From the NCBI GenBank assembly GCA_964036045.1, contig OZ038383.1:68345888-68409887 (forward strand): a stretch of 64,000 nt of DNA, given 5' to 3'. The notes beneath the pieces are model-generated. The model saw only the letters and a program-made list of their open reading frames with translations. It was not told the DNA's origin and did not search any database. Source of the DNA: Eutreptiella sp. 'Long Island Sound 2002' (lineage: Eukaryota > Euglenozoa > Euglenophyceae > Eutreptiales > Eutreptiaceae). Both the position numbers and the translations under genes were made by a program. Below, piece after piece: positions 22,101-32,115 of the stretch (position 1 is the stretch's first letter; each line of letters starts with the position of its first letter).

Positions 22101-23635
22101 TGGAGGAGGAGGTGCAGCAATCCGAGGTGGACGCCCCCGCCGCTGCGGAAGAGCGCTGCGCGTGCCACGTTGTCAGTGGACACGGCGAGGGAGCGCTTGC
22201 CCATGCGGCGGTGGGCGAGGGAGGCGGTGGTGATGAGTGGGGGGGACTGGCGGGTGAGGGCGTACGCCCGGAGGGAGGCGGGGGATTCTGGTCGGGCGTT
22301 CGCGCGGAGGGCGTCGCGGAGTAGGGGGAGAGTGAGGTCGGTGGGCGGGTGTAGGAGGGGGAGCCAGGGGTCCGGGGTGCAGCGGGCGGCGAAGAAGGCG
22401 TGGTCCACGGAGATGTGCCGGTTGGCCGTCTGGGGTCGGGACTGTGCCGTGTCCTCGGCGAGCTGTTCCTCGCGGGTCGCGAGGGTGGCCCCTGGGTGGG
22501 GGAGGATGCCGTGGAACGGTTCCAGGGGAGGGGAGGGCAGCCGGAGGATTGTGCAAGTGGCGGAGGTGATGGAGGGGGAGGAGAGGACGGCAGCGCGAGA
22601 GACGTAGCCGCGGGCGGCCGATGCCTCCCGGAAGGTAGAGGACTGGGCGGCGAGGTCTTGTGTGGAGAGGGGAAAGGTGAACCGGGCCAGGGACCGTAGT
22701 AGTGTGGGGGTGTCAGGAGGGTGCGGGAGCAGCTGGTGCGCGAGGGAGTGTTGGGCGGCGATGTAGTGGTCGGGGAGGGAGGGGGTAAGGGAGAGCCAGC
22801 CCCACGCCAGGTCAAGGGCGGCTGAGAGGGAGTCCATGTCCTCGATAGTCGCCAGGCGCCATCGGAACAGATGCCACGAGTGGGCGTCGCAGGAGCGGTG
22901 GTGCAGGGTGACCTGCGCCAGCACCATGGCGTGTGAGGTGTGGCAGGGGAGGACGTGGTGAGTGTGGGAGGCGATGGGACCGGTGGCGAAGATGTGGTCG
23001 ATGGCGGTGGACCGGGGGGAGCCGTGGCGGGTGGTGAAGTTGGTGGGAGTGGCCGGGGGGACCAGGCGGTGCCAGGCCGAGAGCGGGCCTAGGGCCCCGA
23101 GCGCGGAGGCCACGGGGGTGCCTGGGGCTCCCGTGCTGTTGAGGTCGCCCAGGAGGACGCACACGTCGGGCCGTATGCAGGAGCGGAGGTGGTTCATGAG
23201 CTTGACCTCGGAAACCCACTCGGAGTTCGAGAGGCGTGGGGGGAGGTGGGCGTTGAACAGGAGGGCACGCCCCCCTAGCGAGAGGGGGACCGTGGAGGCG
23301 ATCCAGTGCGGGCTGTCGTAGACGAGGTCGGCGGGTTGGGAGGGGGCGCGGAGGGACCGGAGCCAGGCCGTGCGGAGGCCTAAGCCCTGGCCGGAGGCGG
23401 TGCTGTAGTGGGCCTCGTACCGCGGTGGGAGGGCGGGGCGGGCCGCGGCCAAGTCCCAGAGCTCCTGCTCGGCGACCACGTCGTGCGACAGGGCCTCGAG
23501 CCAGGTGCGGGCGAGGGAGACTTGGCCGGCGATGCCGCCCCAGTTGTGCGTGAGGAAGGTGAGGGCTGTGTCGCGGAGGGGGGTGGACGCCTGGTCACGG
23601 GGGTCGGGGAGGGAGAGGACGATGGCGGGGGTCGG
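19184..23635 (-). CDS. A2 ORF2: endonuclease-RT-RNase H-CCHC polyprotein
   Basis: Open from just after an in-frame TAG (23636-23638) to TGA at 19184-19186, about 1480 codons. APE-type endonuclease: T-H-N-W-G (catalytic Asn), A-E-Q-E-L (Glu), G-D-L-N-S and A-I-D-H; the usual S-D-H near the end is T-S-H here. RT: motif A D-W-D-E-Y-D (21776-21793), motif B G-G-N-Q-G-D (21602-21619), motif C Y-S-D-D (21461-21472). RNase H: C-D-G-S (about 20678), D-A-E-W, A-S-D-S, N-A-E-A-D. A CX2CX9HX4C finger follows near 19990, then about 190 residues without a known domain. The Asn and Glu of the endonuclease lie before any in-frame ATG, so translation must enter from upstream. The protein nicks target DNA, copies its RNA and degrades the RNA strand. 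Spacing between RT motifs looks unusual. Confidence 0.85.
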   Translation of the reverse strand, partial: PTPAIVLSLPDPRDQASTPLRDTALTFLTHNWGGIAGQVSLARTWLEALSHDVVAEQELWDLAAARPALPPRYEAHYSTASGQGLGLRTAWLRSLRAPSQPADLVYDSPHWIASTVPLSLGGRALLFNAHLPPRLSNSEWVSEVKLMNHLRSCIRPDVCVLLGDLNSTGAPGTPVASALGALGPLSAWHRLVPPATPTNFTTRHGSPRSTAIDHIFATGPIASHTHHVLPCHTSHAMVLAQVTLHHRSCDAHSWHLFRWRLATIEDMDSLSAALDLAWGWLSLTPSLPDHYIAAQHSLAHQLLPHPPDTPTLLRSLARFTFPLSTQDLAAQSSTFREASAARGYVSRAAVLSSPSITSATCTILRLPSPPLEPFHGILPHPGATLATREEQLAEDTAQSRPQTANRHISVDHAFFAARCTPDPWLPLLHPPTDLTLPLLRDALRANARPESPASLRAYALTRQSPPLITTASLAHRRMGKRSLAVSTDNVARAALFRSGGGVHLGLLHLLLQLESGTPGVSNETVRYGLYKGKPTKPLPRHLTRSFRPVDMESGVSGAASGIATTRLAADLELTSTYTPASFAYRPGHSALGLALVARAAAYTALSTHGTCAICDWDEYDTYLTVLRQDNSRLCSRLHATWDFGPWADGFYSRLVIRVATRKGFAHPFSTEEGGNQGDGFAQLNYQAPSLVITRAMRPNTSITLPLTVPGHSASLPATHLSYSDDRRFITPSLTYVAAMATDCRECSRRDGRIIHPDKQEFSLIDSRPGRPTLVTADVPQHTGTTTSAPPEVVGIPILPELALLRVINKSRASLDRARKASRNREACPILQLRSLHAFGLFPLDYVTSGVLVPPPSLRPHQTAINNAYRHAFRLPPWAHSAFLHLPLQRGGPGAPLLAYRAPLNLLRTYLRASWGPNTLAVAATASLISPRHPTPWLTEVPALAQALAPLDITVHLLPSPHVRPAPRHHTGSLAPLRSLPYVVVACDGSQEGTRLGAGFLLWHPRHGTLYRGWLGLHALAGHSTDAEWIAKIAAMFALRGWSGEALFASDSTASQLCDLTRGPPPSSALSIPYRAALLSASFRMHEAWLPAQHDSGSASHLATLNAEADSLARRGLRAASPWTLPWSALFHGRIAALHEGAIFLSPARAAEAAYAATTARTHALHLRPLPPSWSSQILRLAYKRAEIPALALQRIMHLRLLHSQNHPPGYGGVTCPFCHRPYPDSAAHLQHHCPPHYAQQLLLAWRLFTHPPILAATAGHSPRLVTPLELRTATTAMYLSEHLPAAPQPGPPMQLGFSLLGMWHSSSPHGAPPLLHSAGREELLRELLSTLSTTHTSLASLLRRAPSHVTAPPPPLPPHVPTPPCTQPHTLRHSIALVWLLRHCATWRLTVDRRPVVPLPPAPLPGPHPAHVVFAPTSRAADILPLLAANPPGQRILLAANPSVLSEVLIGHADALHVRPLLPDLHVAYAPGTPVDPSVWNSQ

Positions 23636-24503
23636 CTAGAGGAGGCGGTCGGGAGGGGGGGCGCAGGGGGTGGCCCAGGGGATGGCGGAGACGGGGACAG
23701 CCCCGGGCAGTAGCATGCCTTGGAAGCCGACCACACAGCGGGCGGCGGTGTCACGAGTGCACACAGGCGGGGCTTTGTGGGGGGAGGTGCAGAAGAAGTG
23801 AGGCCAGTGGTCGGTCGGCGATGCGGGGAGGTCGACGAAGGCGGTGTGAGGCGTGGGGCGTCCACAGTCGGGGCAAGCGGAGGAGGTGACGAGTGGGGCG
23901 TCGGGGAGGGCGGGGTGTAGCGTCCACGCTGAGGTCGGGCCTGACGAGCGAGTGTACGCTGGGGACGGGGGGAGGGGGGATGAAGGCAAGTGGGCGGTGT
24001 CCCAGAAGGCGGTCCACTTGGCGTCCACGTGCAGGGGAGGGGTGATCCAGAAGGAGGGGTCACTGCGCTGGCGGGGGAAGGAGGCGAGCCAACCGCACAC
24101 TGTGGGGAGGGCGGAGGCGAGGAGCGAGGGGGGTAGCGACGTGGAGGCCTGGGCGGCGTGCAGGAGGTCTCGGAGGGGGCCCGGGGGGAGGTTGGCGGCC
24201 GGGGGGAGGCCAAGGGGGAGAAGGTCAGCAGAGTGTGTGCACACGGGGCAACGCGTGAGGGCCGGGCGCCGCAGCGTGCCGCAGTGAAGGCATATCCGAG
24301 GGGCGGAGGCCGGTGGTGTAGCGGGTGCGCGGGGGGGGTTCCCACGGGCGTGGGATTGGGGACGGGGCTCGGGGCCGGAGAGGAGGTCGGCCCCGGCGCG
24401 GTGGGCGTCGAGTGGGCGGGGGAAGTGGGAGGCGAGGAAGGTCGCCCAGGCTAGGGTCGGGAGGTCGGGAGCGCTGGAGGCGGGGAGAGTGTCCGGTAGG
24501 GCG
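23636..24503 (-). CDS. A2 middle region: Cys-rich segment between ORF1 and ORF2
   Basis: About 288 codons open in the same frame as ORF2 and the end of ORF1. It is bounded by TGA (24504-24506) and TAG (23636-23638). It contains only one ATG, near its end, so it has no start of its own. Visible features are a zinc-ribbon-like pair of CXXC motifs (C-L-H-C and C-P-V-C, about 24290-24240) and a later C-P-D-C. The middle is Pro/Ser-rich. It is probably the C-terminal part of ORF1 or a linker of a fused polyprotein, separated by stop codons that are either mutations or readthrough sites. I recognise no family. Confidence 0.5.
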
Positions 24504-26601
24504 AGTCAGTTGTGCCTGCGGTCACTGGGGAACATGGCGCCTCGGAGTGCCTTGCCTGACGTGGGGGCCGAGGGCGTTGTGGGGCCATGGTGGCGCGGGG
24601 AGCGTCGGGGGGAGGAACGGGGGGGTGATTGCTGGCGGCTGCGTTTGGCGCGGCGGGGCTGAGGGTCGCCCGGGACGGGCGGGCGGTGGGAGGGGGGGCT
24701 GTTGAGTGTGGCGGTGGGGGCGTGCCAAGGTTGCCCATCGTCCCGTCTGCCCTGGACCGTAAGGGACCAGCCCTCGTTGTGCTGGATGACGCGCGTGGGC
24801 AGCGAGGCGAAGAGGGAGGTGTGCAGGGCGGGGGCGATGTAGGCGAACGCGTGTCTGCGGCGGGCGTCGGCGTCAGTGACGTACACGACGGTCTGCAGGT
24901 TGTGGGTGAGGGTGACTGCCATGGAGGGGTGTGGGCCTAGGCGGAGGCCTGAGACGCGGACGATGCCGGTGGTGGCTGGCGAGGAGCCGACGGGGGCGAA
25001 GGTGGGGACCGAGGAGGCGGGGGTGGCGCCGGTGGCGGAGGGCGCGGGGGCTCCCGGGAGGGGGGGCTGGCCGAGGAGGGCTGGGGCGGAGAGTGGTGCG
25101 GGCGGGGCGGCGGCGCCAGGGGCTTGCAGGGAGTGCGCTGGCGGTGCGGAGGAGCCAAGGCGGAACCAGTCTAGGTCCGCCGTGGAGCGGGGGGGAGGGC
25201 AGTTTTGGTGTAGGAGATGAGTTCCTGGAACTGGGCCGGGGTGGATAGACGGCCACACAGCCATGCGATGGCTGCGCGGAGGGTGTCGGCGGAGGAGACG
25301 TGTTGGAGGTCCTGGTAGGCCTCTATGGGGAAGGAGGGGGCGCTGGCGATGGTGAAGGCCGCTCTCAGCTAGGGAGTGTCAGCATGGGCCTGAGCGGCTG
25401 TGATGAGGGGCTAGATGGCCTGGAGGGCAGGTAGGGAGGCTACGGAGGAGGCGGCGGCTCCGTACCGTTGGGAGACCAGGGTGAGGAGCTTGTTGAGGTG
25501 GAGGCGGAGGGTGGGCTTGTGGAGGTCGGGGCAGGAGTGCCAGGCACCTTTGGCGGCGAGCACCACGCTGGCGGTGGACGTGGAGACCGAGAGGTGCTGC
25601 ACGGTCCTGGGGGGCAGGTGGCAGTTCTTGCCCATAGCCACAATGCACATGGCCGTGTGGTGGGCGTCGGCCTCGGGGACGGAGGAGAGGCCGTCGAGTA
25701 AGGTCAGCGTGTCCTGGGAGCTCGGGGTGGGGCCAGCCTGGAAGAGTGTCTCCCAGTATGACGGGGGTGGTGCGGCCGGCTGCGGGGGCTGGGGACGGGG
25801 GGGAAGCTGGGACAAGGGTTGCGAAGCGTTGGGGGGCGCGGGGGCGGCGGCGGGGGCGGGGGCTCCGGGCCCCGCAGGGGGGTCTTCCGCCTGCGGGTTA
25901 GCGCGGCGGGCGGCTGCGGTGATGGCGGTGGAGATGTTGGGGGTGCGAATAGAACCATCATCCTTCCGATGGTTCAACTCGGTGTACCACCGTTGGGCGG
26001 ACAGGGGGCAAGGGGCGGGGACACGGACGTGGGGGCTGGCGGGGTCGAAGACGCAGCTGAGGGGGGGGCAGGCCAGCCGGGAGCCGGTCTGCTGGGCCGC
26101 CCAGGTCGCTAGCCAGTGGAGCAGGGCGACCCGGGCGACCTTGGGCTTGACGGCCTCCTCGAAGGCGAGGAGGTCCAGGAGGCGGCGGAAGGGGATGGAG
26201 GGGGGGAGGTCGGGGGAGAAGGGGGAAATGTGGGCGAGGGCGGCCGAGGCGAGAGTGGCCTGGTCGAGGGTGGAGGCACGAGCGCCCCAGTCGATGAGGG
26301 CGCTCATGCAGGAGGCGTAGGGGAGCCACGAGGCGTCGTGGTGTGTGGTGAGGAGGGAGATCTCGTTCTCGGTGAGCTGCTCGGTGAAGGCGAACCACCA
26401 GAGGAGGGGGCTGGCTTCGATGGGGGAGCCGGCGAGGGGGATGGAGAGGACGTCCACATTCGCCGGCATGTGGCGCGCAGAGGCCAGCAGACGTGGGGGT
26501 TGTTGGGAGTCCAGGGCGATGGACAGGAGGGGCGAGGCGTCGGCCGCCGTCAACTGTTCGCGCTGGAGGTCGGGGGACAGAGCTGAGAATGGGTGTGCCA
26601 T
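24504..26601 (-). pseudogene. A2 ORF1 (gag-like position), interrupted
   Basis: Starts at a true ATG (26599-26601) and runs 396 codons to TAG (25411-25413). The same frame continues past a second TAG (25369-25371) with protein-like sequence. A frameshift at a C run near 25200 moves it into the frame that ends at TGA 24504-24506. That end frame is also the ORF2 frame. The N-terminal 230 residues look globular, followed by a Pro/Ala-rich linker. I see no RRM or CCHC knuckle. By position it should be the RNA-binding ORF1 product, but this is inference. The three breaks suggest decay, though the C-run one could be a sequencing error. Confidence 0.65.
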
Positions 26602-26769
26602 GGTGCCTGTGGGGAGCGGAGCAAGGGAGGGTCCGACACATGGCGTGCCGGGGGGTGGGGGTTTCGTTGACGGCTGTGGGCGACATTCATGGTGCGTGAT
26701 GAGGGTGGGGGGGGGTTGGTCGGGGTGGGCGGTCCAGAGCTGGGCTTTGGGGGTCGGTGGCGTGTGGTA

Positions 26770-28730
26770 GTGGTGGGTGCGTCCTGCTACCGGTGTCCTA
26801 CTACGAGGAAGTGATGAGGGTGAAGACTGCTCGGGGACTGAGGCCGGAGAGCCTGGGGCGGGGGACTGGGGCGCTGGCGGCGGGTTATCCCGGGCTGGGA
26901 TGGCCGGGGTGCCCTGGGGCCCCGTGGGGGCGGGGGCTCCCCACGTCGGCTGGGTGCGAAACCACGGCCTGTTTTTCCGTCACCGAAGTTCTTAGGTTTC
27001 GACCCCAGGAACTTACCCGCCGCGGGGACTGTGGGCCGGGACGGCCAAGGGGGATTATCATGAAGAGGAAGTGGGGGGCCAGGATGAGCCTGGCGGTCAG
27101 CACCTTCCTTCGGCCTGGGGGAGGCCGATGCCCGGGGCTATTACCTCTCCCTTGTGCCCGTGGTGCGGTGGTGGGTGGTGGTGTGGTACCCCCCAACCGG
27201 CGTCTGTGCCCGGTGCCGTGGGCACAGACCCCCGTTGGGGGCGGGTATGAAGCGCCCGGTCGCCTCGCCCCCCCTGCACAACAGCCCGCCAGGCGCTGCT
27301 AGGCCTCTAGCGCCAGCTGTCGTGGGGGGGGGGCGCTCGGGGCAGTGCGGGGCCCCTCCGCTCTCCTGGCGGCCCGCATTGTCCGTATAATGCAACAAGG
27401 GGCGGTGCGGGCTCGAACCGCACGCGCGGGCCGCGCCGCCCCAGCCGGGGTGGGGGACAGGGGGGGGACTGGGTGGGGTCAGGGGGTCGCGGCAAGTGGA
27501 AGGAGGGTTGCGGGGGCTCGAACCGCGCACCGGCGGGCCCCACCACCCTCCATTCGGGCGTCGCTGCGCATGGGGATCTGGGGGCCCCACCCAGGGGCCG
27601 TTGGCCCCCCCCGTTCGGTAAGTGTGAGGAGGGAGAGGCAAAGGCCACTCGCGGCCATGACACATGGTGCATAGGGAGGGAGGTATCACTCACGCTACGC
27701 CATGATGCATGCAGCAGGGGGAAGGGGGGGCAAGGCCTGGACCCCCACTGCGTATGGGGGGTCCTCTTGTCAGCCCGGCGGCCGTCCGTCGGCGGCTGCG
27801 GCAGCTCACCACGGTGGCGTCGTCAACCTGAGAGGCGGAGTGGCGGGCAGGGGTGGTGGGGGGATGTCGAGCACGCGGGGGGGGGGGGGGGGGGGGCTGA
27901 GGGTTGGTGGGTGGGCGCGCGTGTGGGTGGGAGGGGGTGAGGTGGGCTCAGCCGCAGAGCGTCACCGGGCGGCTGACCGGGGCAGAGGAGCGGTCGGGGC
28001 TCGCCAAAGTCCGCCGGGGAGCCCAGGGCGCTCGTGGAGTCGGGGGGCCGCGGTCAGCGATGGGGCCCGCACCCCGCTCGGCGGGGACGAATCCCGCCGA
28101 GCATCATCCACGGGGGCGAATCTTGGTGGAGGCGGGGGGAGCGCCACGCCGTCCCCTCGCGGCCGAACCGGACCGGGACGGGCCCCGCCGGATGGATACC
28201 GGGGGGGCGGGCGGGGCTGGGCACCGGGGCTCCGGGGCCCGGGTCCCTGGTGGTTGTGGGCCGGCGCGGGGGAGACCGGGCGGGCCCCTGGGCTGCGGCT
28301 GGTGAGGGGGGGGGCGTGGAAGGGCCGGGCGGGCTCGGGGGCGAACCCCGAGAGGCCCCCGGGGGCTGGGCGAGGGCTCCCGAGGGCGGCCGTTCCTTGA
28401 AGGGGGTGGGGGGGGGGTTGCTCCCTGCCCGGGGGACGACAGGGGCCCCTCTTGAGCGAGGGGGGGGGGGGGGGGCGTGTATCGCCCGGTGTAGGGCCCT
28501 GTCGATTCATGGCCGCGCGGCATGGGACTATATCCCCAACCCTCCGCGCCAGAGTCCCTTTTTTGGGGGGGGGGGCTGAGGGGGGGGGGGTGGGGGCTTG
28601 CGGTTATTGTGTGCACCCTCCCATGCGGGGGGAGGGTCGCCGGTGGGAGCTCCGTCCGGCATGGCCGTGAAAACCCGGTGGCGTACCCTGGGCTCGTGGG
28701 CCCCTTCGAGGAAGAACCTCGGATTCGCCG
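26770..28730. repeat. Repeat family F, copy F2
   Basis: Full-length relative of F1, bordering the 5' end of A2. A and F therefore adjoin at both ends of A2. On the minus strand at 27399-27442 it holds a 44-nt fold: a 7-bp stem GGGGCGG/CCGCCCC, a small hairpin and a T-arm-like hairpin with GGTTCGAGCCC. It ends at GAACCTCGGATTCGCCG just before a microsatellite. No credible coding frame. Confidence 0.7.
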
Positions 28731-28790
28731 ATATATATATACACACACACACATATATATATATATATACACACATATATATATATATAT

Positions 28791-28827
<37 letters not shown>

Positions 28828-28850
28828 CATATGTATATATATATATATAT

Positions 28851-28934
<84 letters not shown>
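28731..28934. repeat. (TA)n/(CA)n microsatellite
   Basis: Alternating TA and CA blocks, about 204 bp, exactly between the end of F2 and the first terminal inverted repeat of element D1. Confidence 0.95.
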
Positions 28935-28936
<2 letters not shown>

Positions 28937-30650
28937 CTACACCCCTCTCCCCTTAAATCTAGCTAACAAGCAACAACAAGCAACAACAAGCAACAACAAG
29001 CAACAAGCACTTCTCCTCACCGTTTCGGCCATTGCTCCGCCTCATCGCTCCGGGCTCTACTCTACTCTAGCCATCCTAGAGCCTAGGTGGTGGCCTTGAC
29101 AAATCCAAGTTTTGAGCCAAAAACTCACCGGTGGCGGCCCGGGGCGGGGGCGCCAAATCGGGAGGTGCCCTCCCAAATCTGCGCAGTTTTGGGCCAAAAA
29201 CAGCCATTTTTCGCCCAATACAGCCCCAAAACCCGGGCAAAACGCCCAAACGAAGGGATACGGTGAGTACACTGCACGTGCGGCTTCACTTCACCGTGTC
29301 AAAGAGCTCTCTAGTGCCCTTCAATTCCACGATATGTCCGAGAAACAGCCCAAAAAGGCGCCAAAAAGCCCCAAAAACCTGCGCAATGCGCACCACCACC
29401 CCGAAACCAAGCACAGGGCGTATCTTGGGTTAGGTGGCTCAAATCCGAATTCCGAGGGCGCCTAGTCCACCCGCAACCCCCCACTTTTTGTGGTTTCCAA
29501 GCCTCAGAATCGCCCAACGAGCCACTCAGACCCCCGTACCAGTGGTCACTTGGTGCAGCCAGAGGGCAGTCTGGCCCGCGCACGGTGGGGGCCAACGGTG
29601 GGTCCACCAGGGTCCCCGGGGCGAAAAAAATCATTTTTTCCAAAGTTGTTCCTAGAACACTTGTGATGTTCAGAGAAGTGTTTTTAGGCCGTTTTGAGCC
29701 CGTGGTGGTGCGTTATGGGCCACGGAAAATCCCAAAATGCCTTGAAAATGGGCCGTTTTGGGACCAAAAATGGGTCAAAAATGGGTGAAAAACGCGTTTT
29801 CCCAAAAGTGATCCTGGACCATTCGGGATGCTCAAACAAGTGGTTTGGACCCATTTTGAGCCCGTGGTGCCGCGTTTTGGCCCACGGAAAATCCCAAAAT
29901 TCCCAGAAAAGAGGCTGGTTCAACACCAAAAATGGGTCAAAACTGGGTGAAAAACGCAATTTTCTGAAAGTGATCATGGGACATTTGGGAGGCTCAGAAA
30001 AGTGTTTTTAGCCTGTTTTGAGCCCAAGATCGGGCGTTGTGGCCCATGGAGAATCCCAAAATGCCTTGAAAATGGGCCACTATGGGACAAAAACAAGTGA
30101 AATTTTGTGTGACGCTTTTTGGGCCATGGAAAATGCCAAAATGCCTTGAAAAGGGGCTGGTTCAAGACCAAAAATGGGTCCAAAATGGGCCAAAAACGCG
30201 TTTTTTCAAAAGTGATCGTGAGCCAGCTGGGAGGCTCAAACAAGGGTTTTTAGCCTGTTTTGAGCCTCAGATCGCCCGTTTTGGCCCATGGAGAATCCCA
30301 AAATGCCTTGAAAATGGGCCGTGTTGGGACAAGAAATGGGTCCAAAACGGGTCAAAAACGCGTTTTTCCAAAAGTGATCGTAGACCATTTGGGATGCTTA
30401 GACAAGTGTTTTTACCGTATTTTGAGCCCATTGGGACGGGTTTTGGCCCATGAAAATTGGTCAAAAACACAATTTTCCAAAAGCGATCTTGGAACATTCG
30501 GGGTGCACAAACAAGTTTTTTGAGCCCATTTTGAGCCCGTTTTGATCGAGTTCGGTTCCTTCCGCTACCTGTATGCACCAAGTTGTACCCTTCGCACGTA
30601 CCTTAGAGTATGGCCACGTAGAGTGTGGGAGAGGGGTGTAGATTAGAGGA
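28935..30650. mobile_element. Element D1: TIR element carrying 163-bp tandem repeats
   Basis: About 1.7 kb flanked by TA repeats on both sides. The two ends are inverted copies of CTACACCCCTCTCCC (28937-28951; reverse complement near 30630-30644). Next to the left end are CAACAAG-type repeats. The body 29690-30540 is a tandem array of about 163-bp units marked by AATCCCAAAATGCCTTGAAA (near 29717, 30050, 30130, 30292; one diverged, one shortened). No transposase is present. It could be a non-autonomous DNA transposon with a TA target. Inverted and partial copies lie at 43203-48469. Confidence 0.65.
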
Positions 30651-31469
<819 letters not shown>

Positions 31470-32115
31470 TGGCGCCTATGCCAACATTCGGTATGTGCTG
31501 CGGCACTTCAGTGGTGACTTGGCCACGGATCAGCGTGGGACAAAGACGATCAATGTCTGCCCCTGGTCTCGGCTGGATGGGGCTGGTCACTGCACTTGGA
31601 AAGCTGGCACGCACTGCCGGCCTACCCACCTCCACCCCAAGGACCTGCTGGACCACATCCAGCGGGACCATGCGACTGATCCGGCGCAACGGGACCAGGC
31701 GCTGGCCATGCTGGCTGGCGTTATGCCGGGGGGCCAGGCGGGGCCTTTCGCGTCAGCCCAGGCGGGGTCCAGAGCGCTCACGCTGCCCACGGGTGCCCGC
31801 CCTGCGGCGGAGCACGGGGCGTCGCCGTCGGCGGCACGATCTGGAGCGATTGGGTCTGCAGCACGGAGTGGGGCAGTGACTTCAGCGGGGAGTACGGCGG
31901 CAAGTACATCCGGCGGACAGGCAGAAGGGGAGCCCGCCGCATCTGCCGGGTCTCAGCAGGCGGCGACCGCCTCGGGCGGAGGGCCACGGGGTCAGGGGCC
32001 ACCTCGCCGGCCGCCCGCGCCGGGTGCGGGTGGTACCCCCGAACCTGCTGGTGGCCCCTCTCCGTCCAGTGATCCGGATCCGGCGGGGGGCCCCGATCCA
32101 CACGTGCAGCCATGA
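31470..32115 (+). pseudogene. B1 ORF1, C-terminal fragment
   Basis: The frame enters from the TA repeat and ends with TGA at 32113-32115. The first 70 residues match B2 ORF1 (pattern F-G-G-x-L-A-T-x-Q-R-G) and include Cys and His residues ending in L-L-D-H-I-Q-R-D-H, possibly a C2H2-like finger (CX7CX12HX4H). In B2 these cysteines are lost. The remaining 130 residues are low-complexity Ala/Gly/Ser/Pro. The N-terminal thousand or so residues present in B2 are missing. The stop lies in the ORF2 frame, directly before the endonuclease. Confidence 0.65.

Larger units (their letters stand above)
17852..26756 (-). mobile_element. LINE copy A2, near full-length non-LTR retrotransposon
   Basis: An element of about 8.9 kb on the minus strand. 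In order it has a short 5' leader (26756-26602), ORF1 (26601-24504), a Cys-rich middle region (24503-23636), ORF2 (23635-19184), a tail with 270-bp tandem units and a CAA-rich 3' end at the microsatellite. A1 is a truncated relative. The element has no LTRs. An APE-type endonuclease and a C-terminal RNase H place it among APE-encoding LINEs. The exact 5' end is uncertain; F2 begins at about 26757-26770. Confidence 0.85.

Noticed and set aside
23636-25413. Reassigned UAG codon in this organism
   Set aside because: Several in-frame stops in A2 and B1 are TAG. But comparison of B1 and B2 shows TAG, TAA and TGA opposite Gln, Trp, Ser and Glu, which is random decay. A consistent single amino acid is not seen.
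27399-27442. Functional tRNA gene
   Set aside because: Only the acceptor-like stem and a T-arm are present in 44 nt; there is no D-arm, anticodon arm or A box at normal spacing. It is kept only as a tRNA-like finding.
29100-29660. Protein-coding gene in the unique part of element D
   Set aside because: Frames of about 100-130 codons occur on both strands. D2-D5 share the DNA but carry indels that do not respect any one frame.
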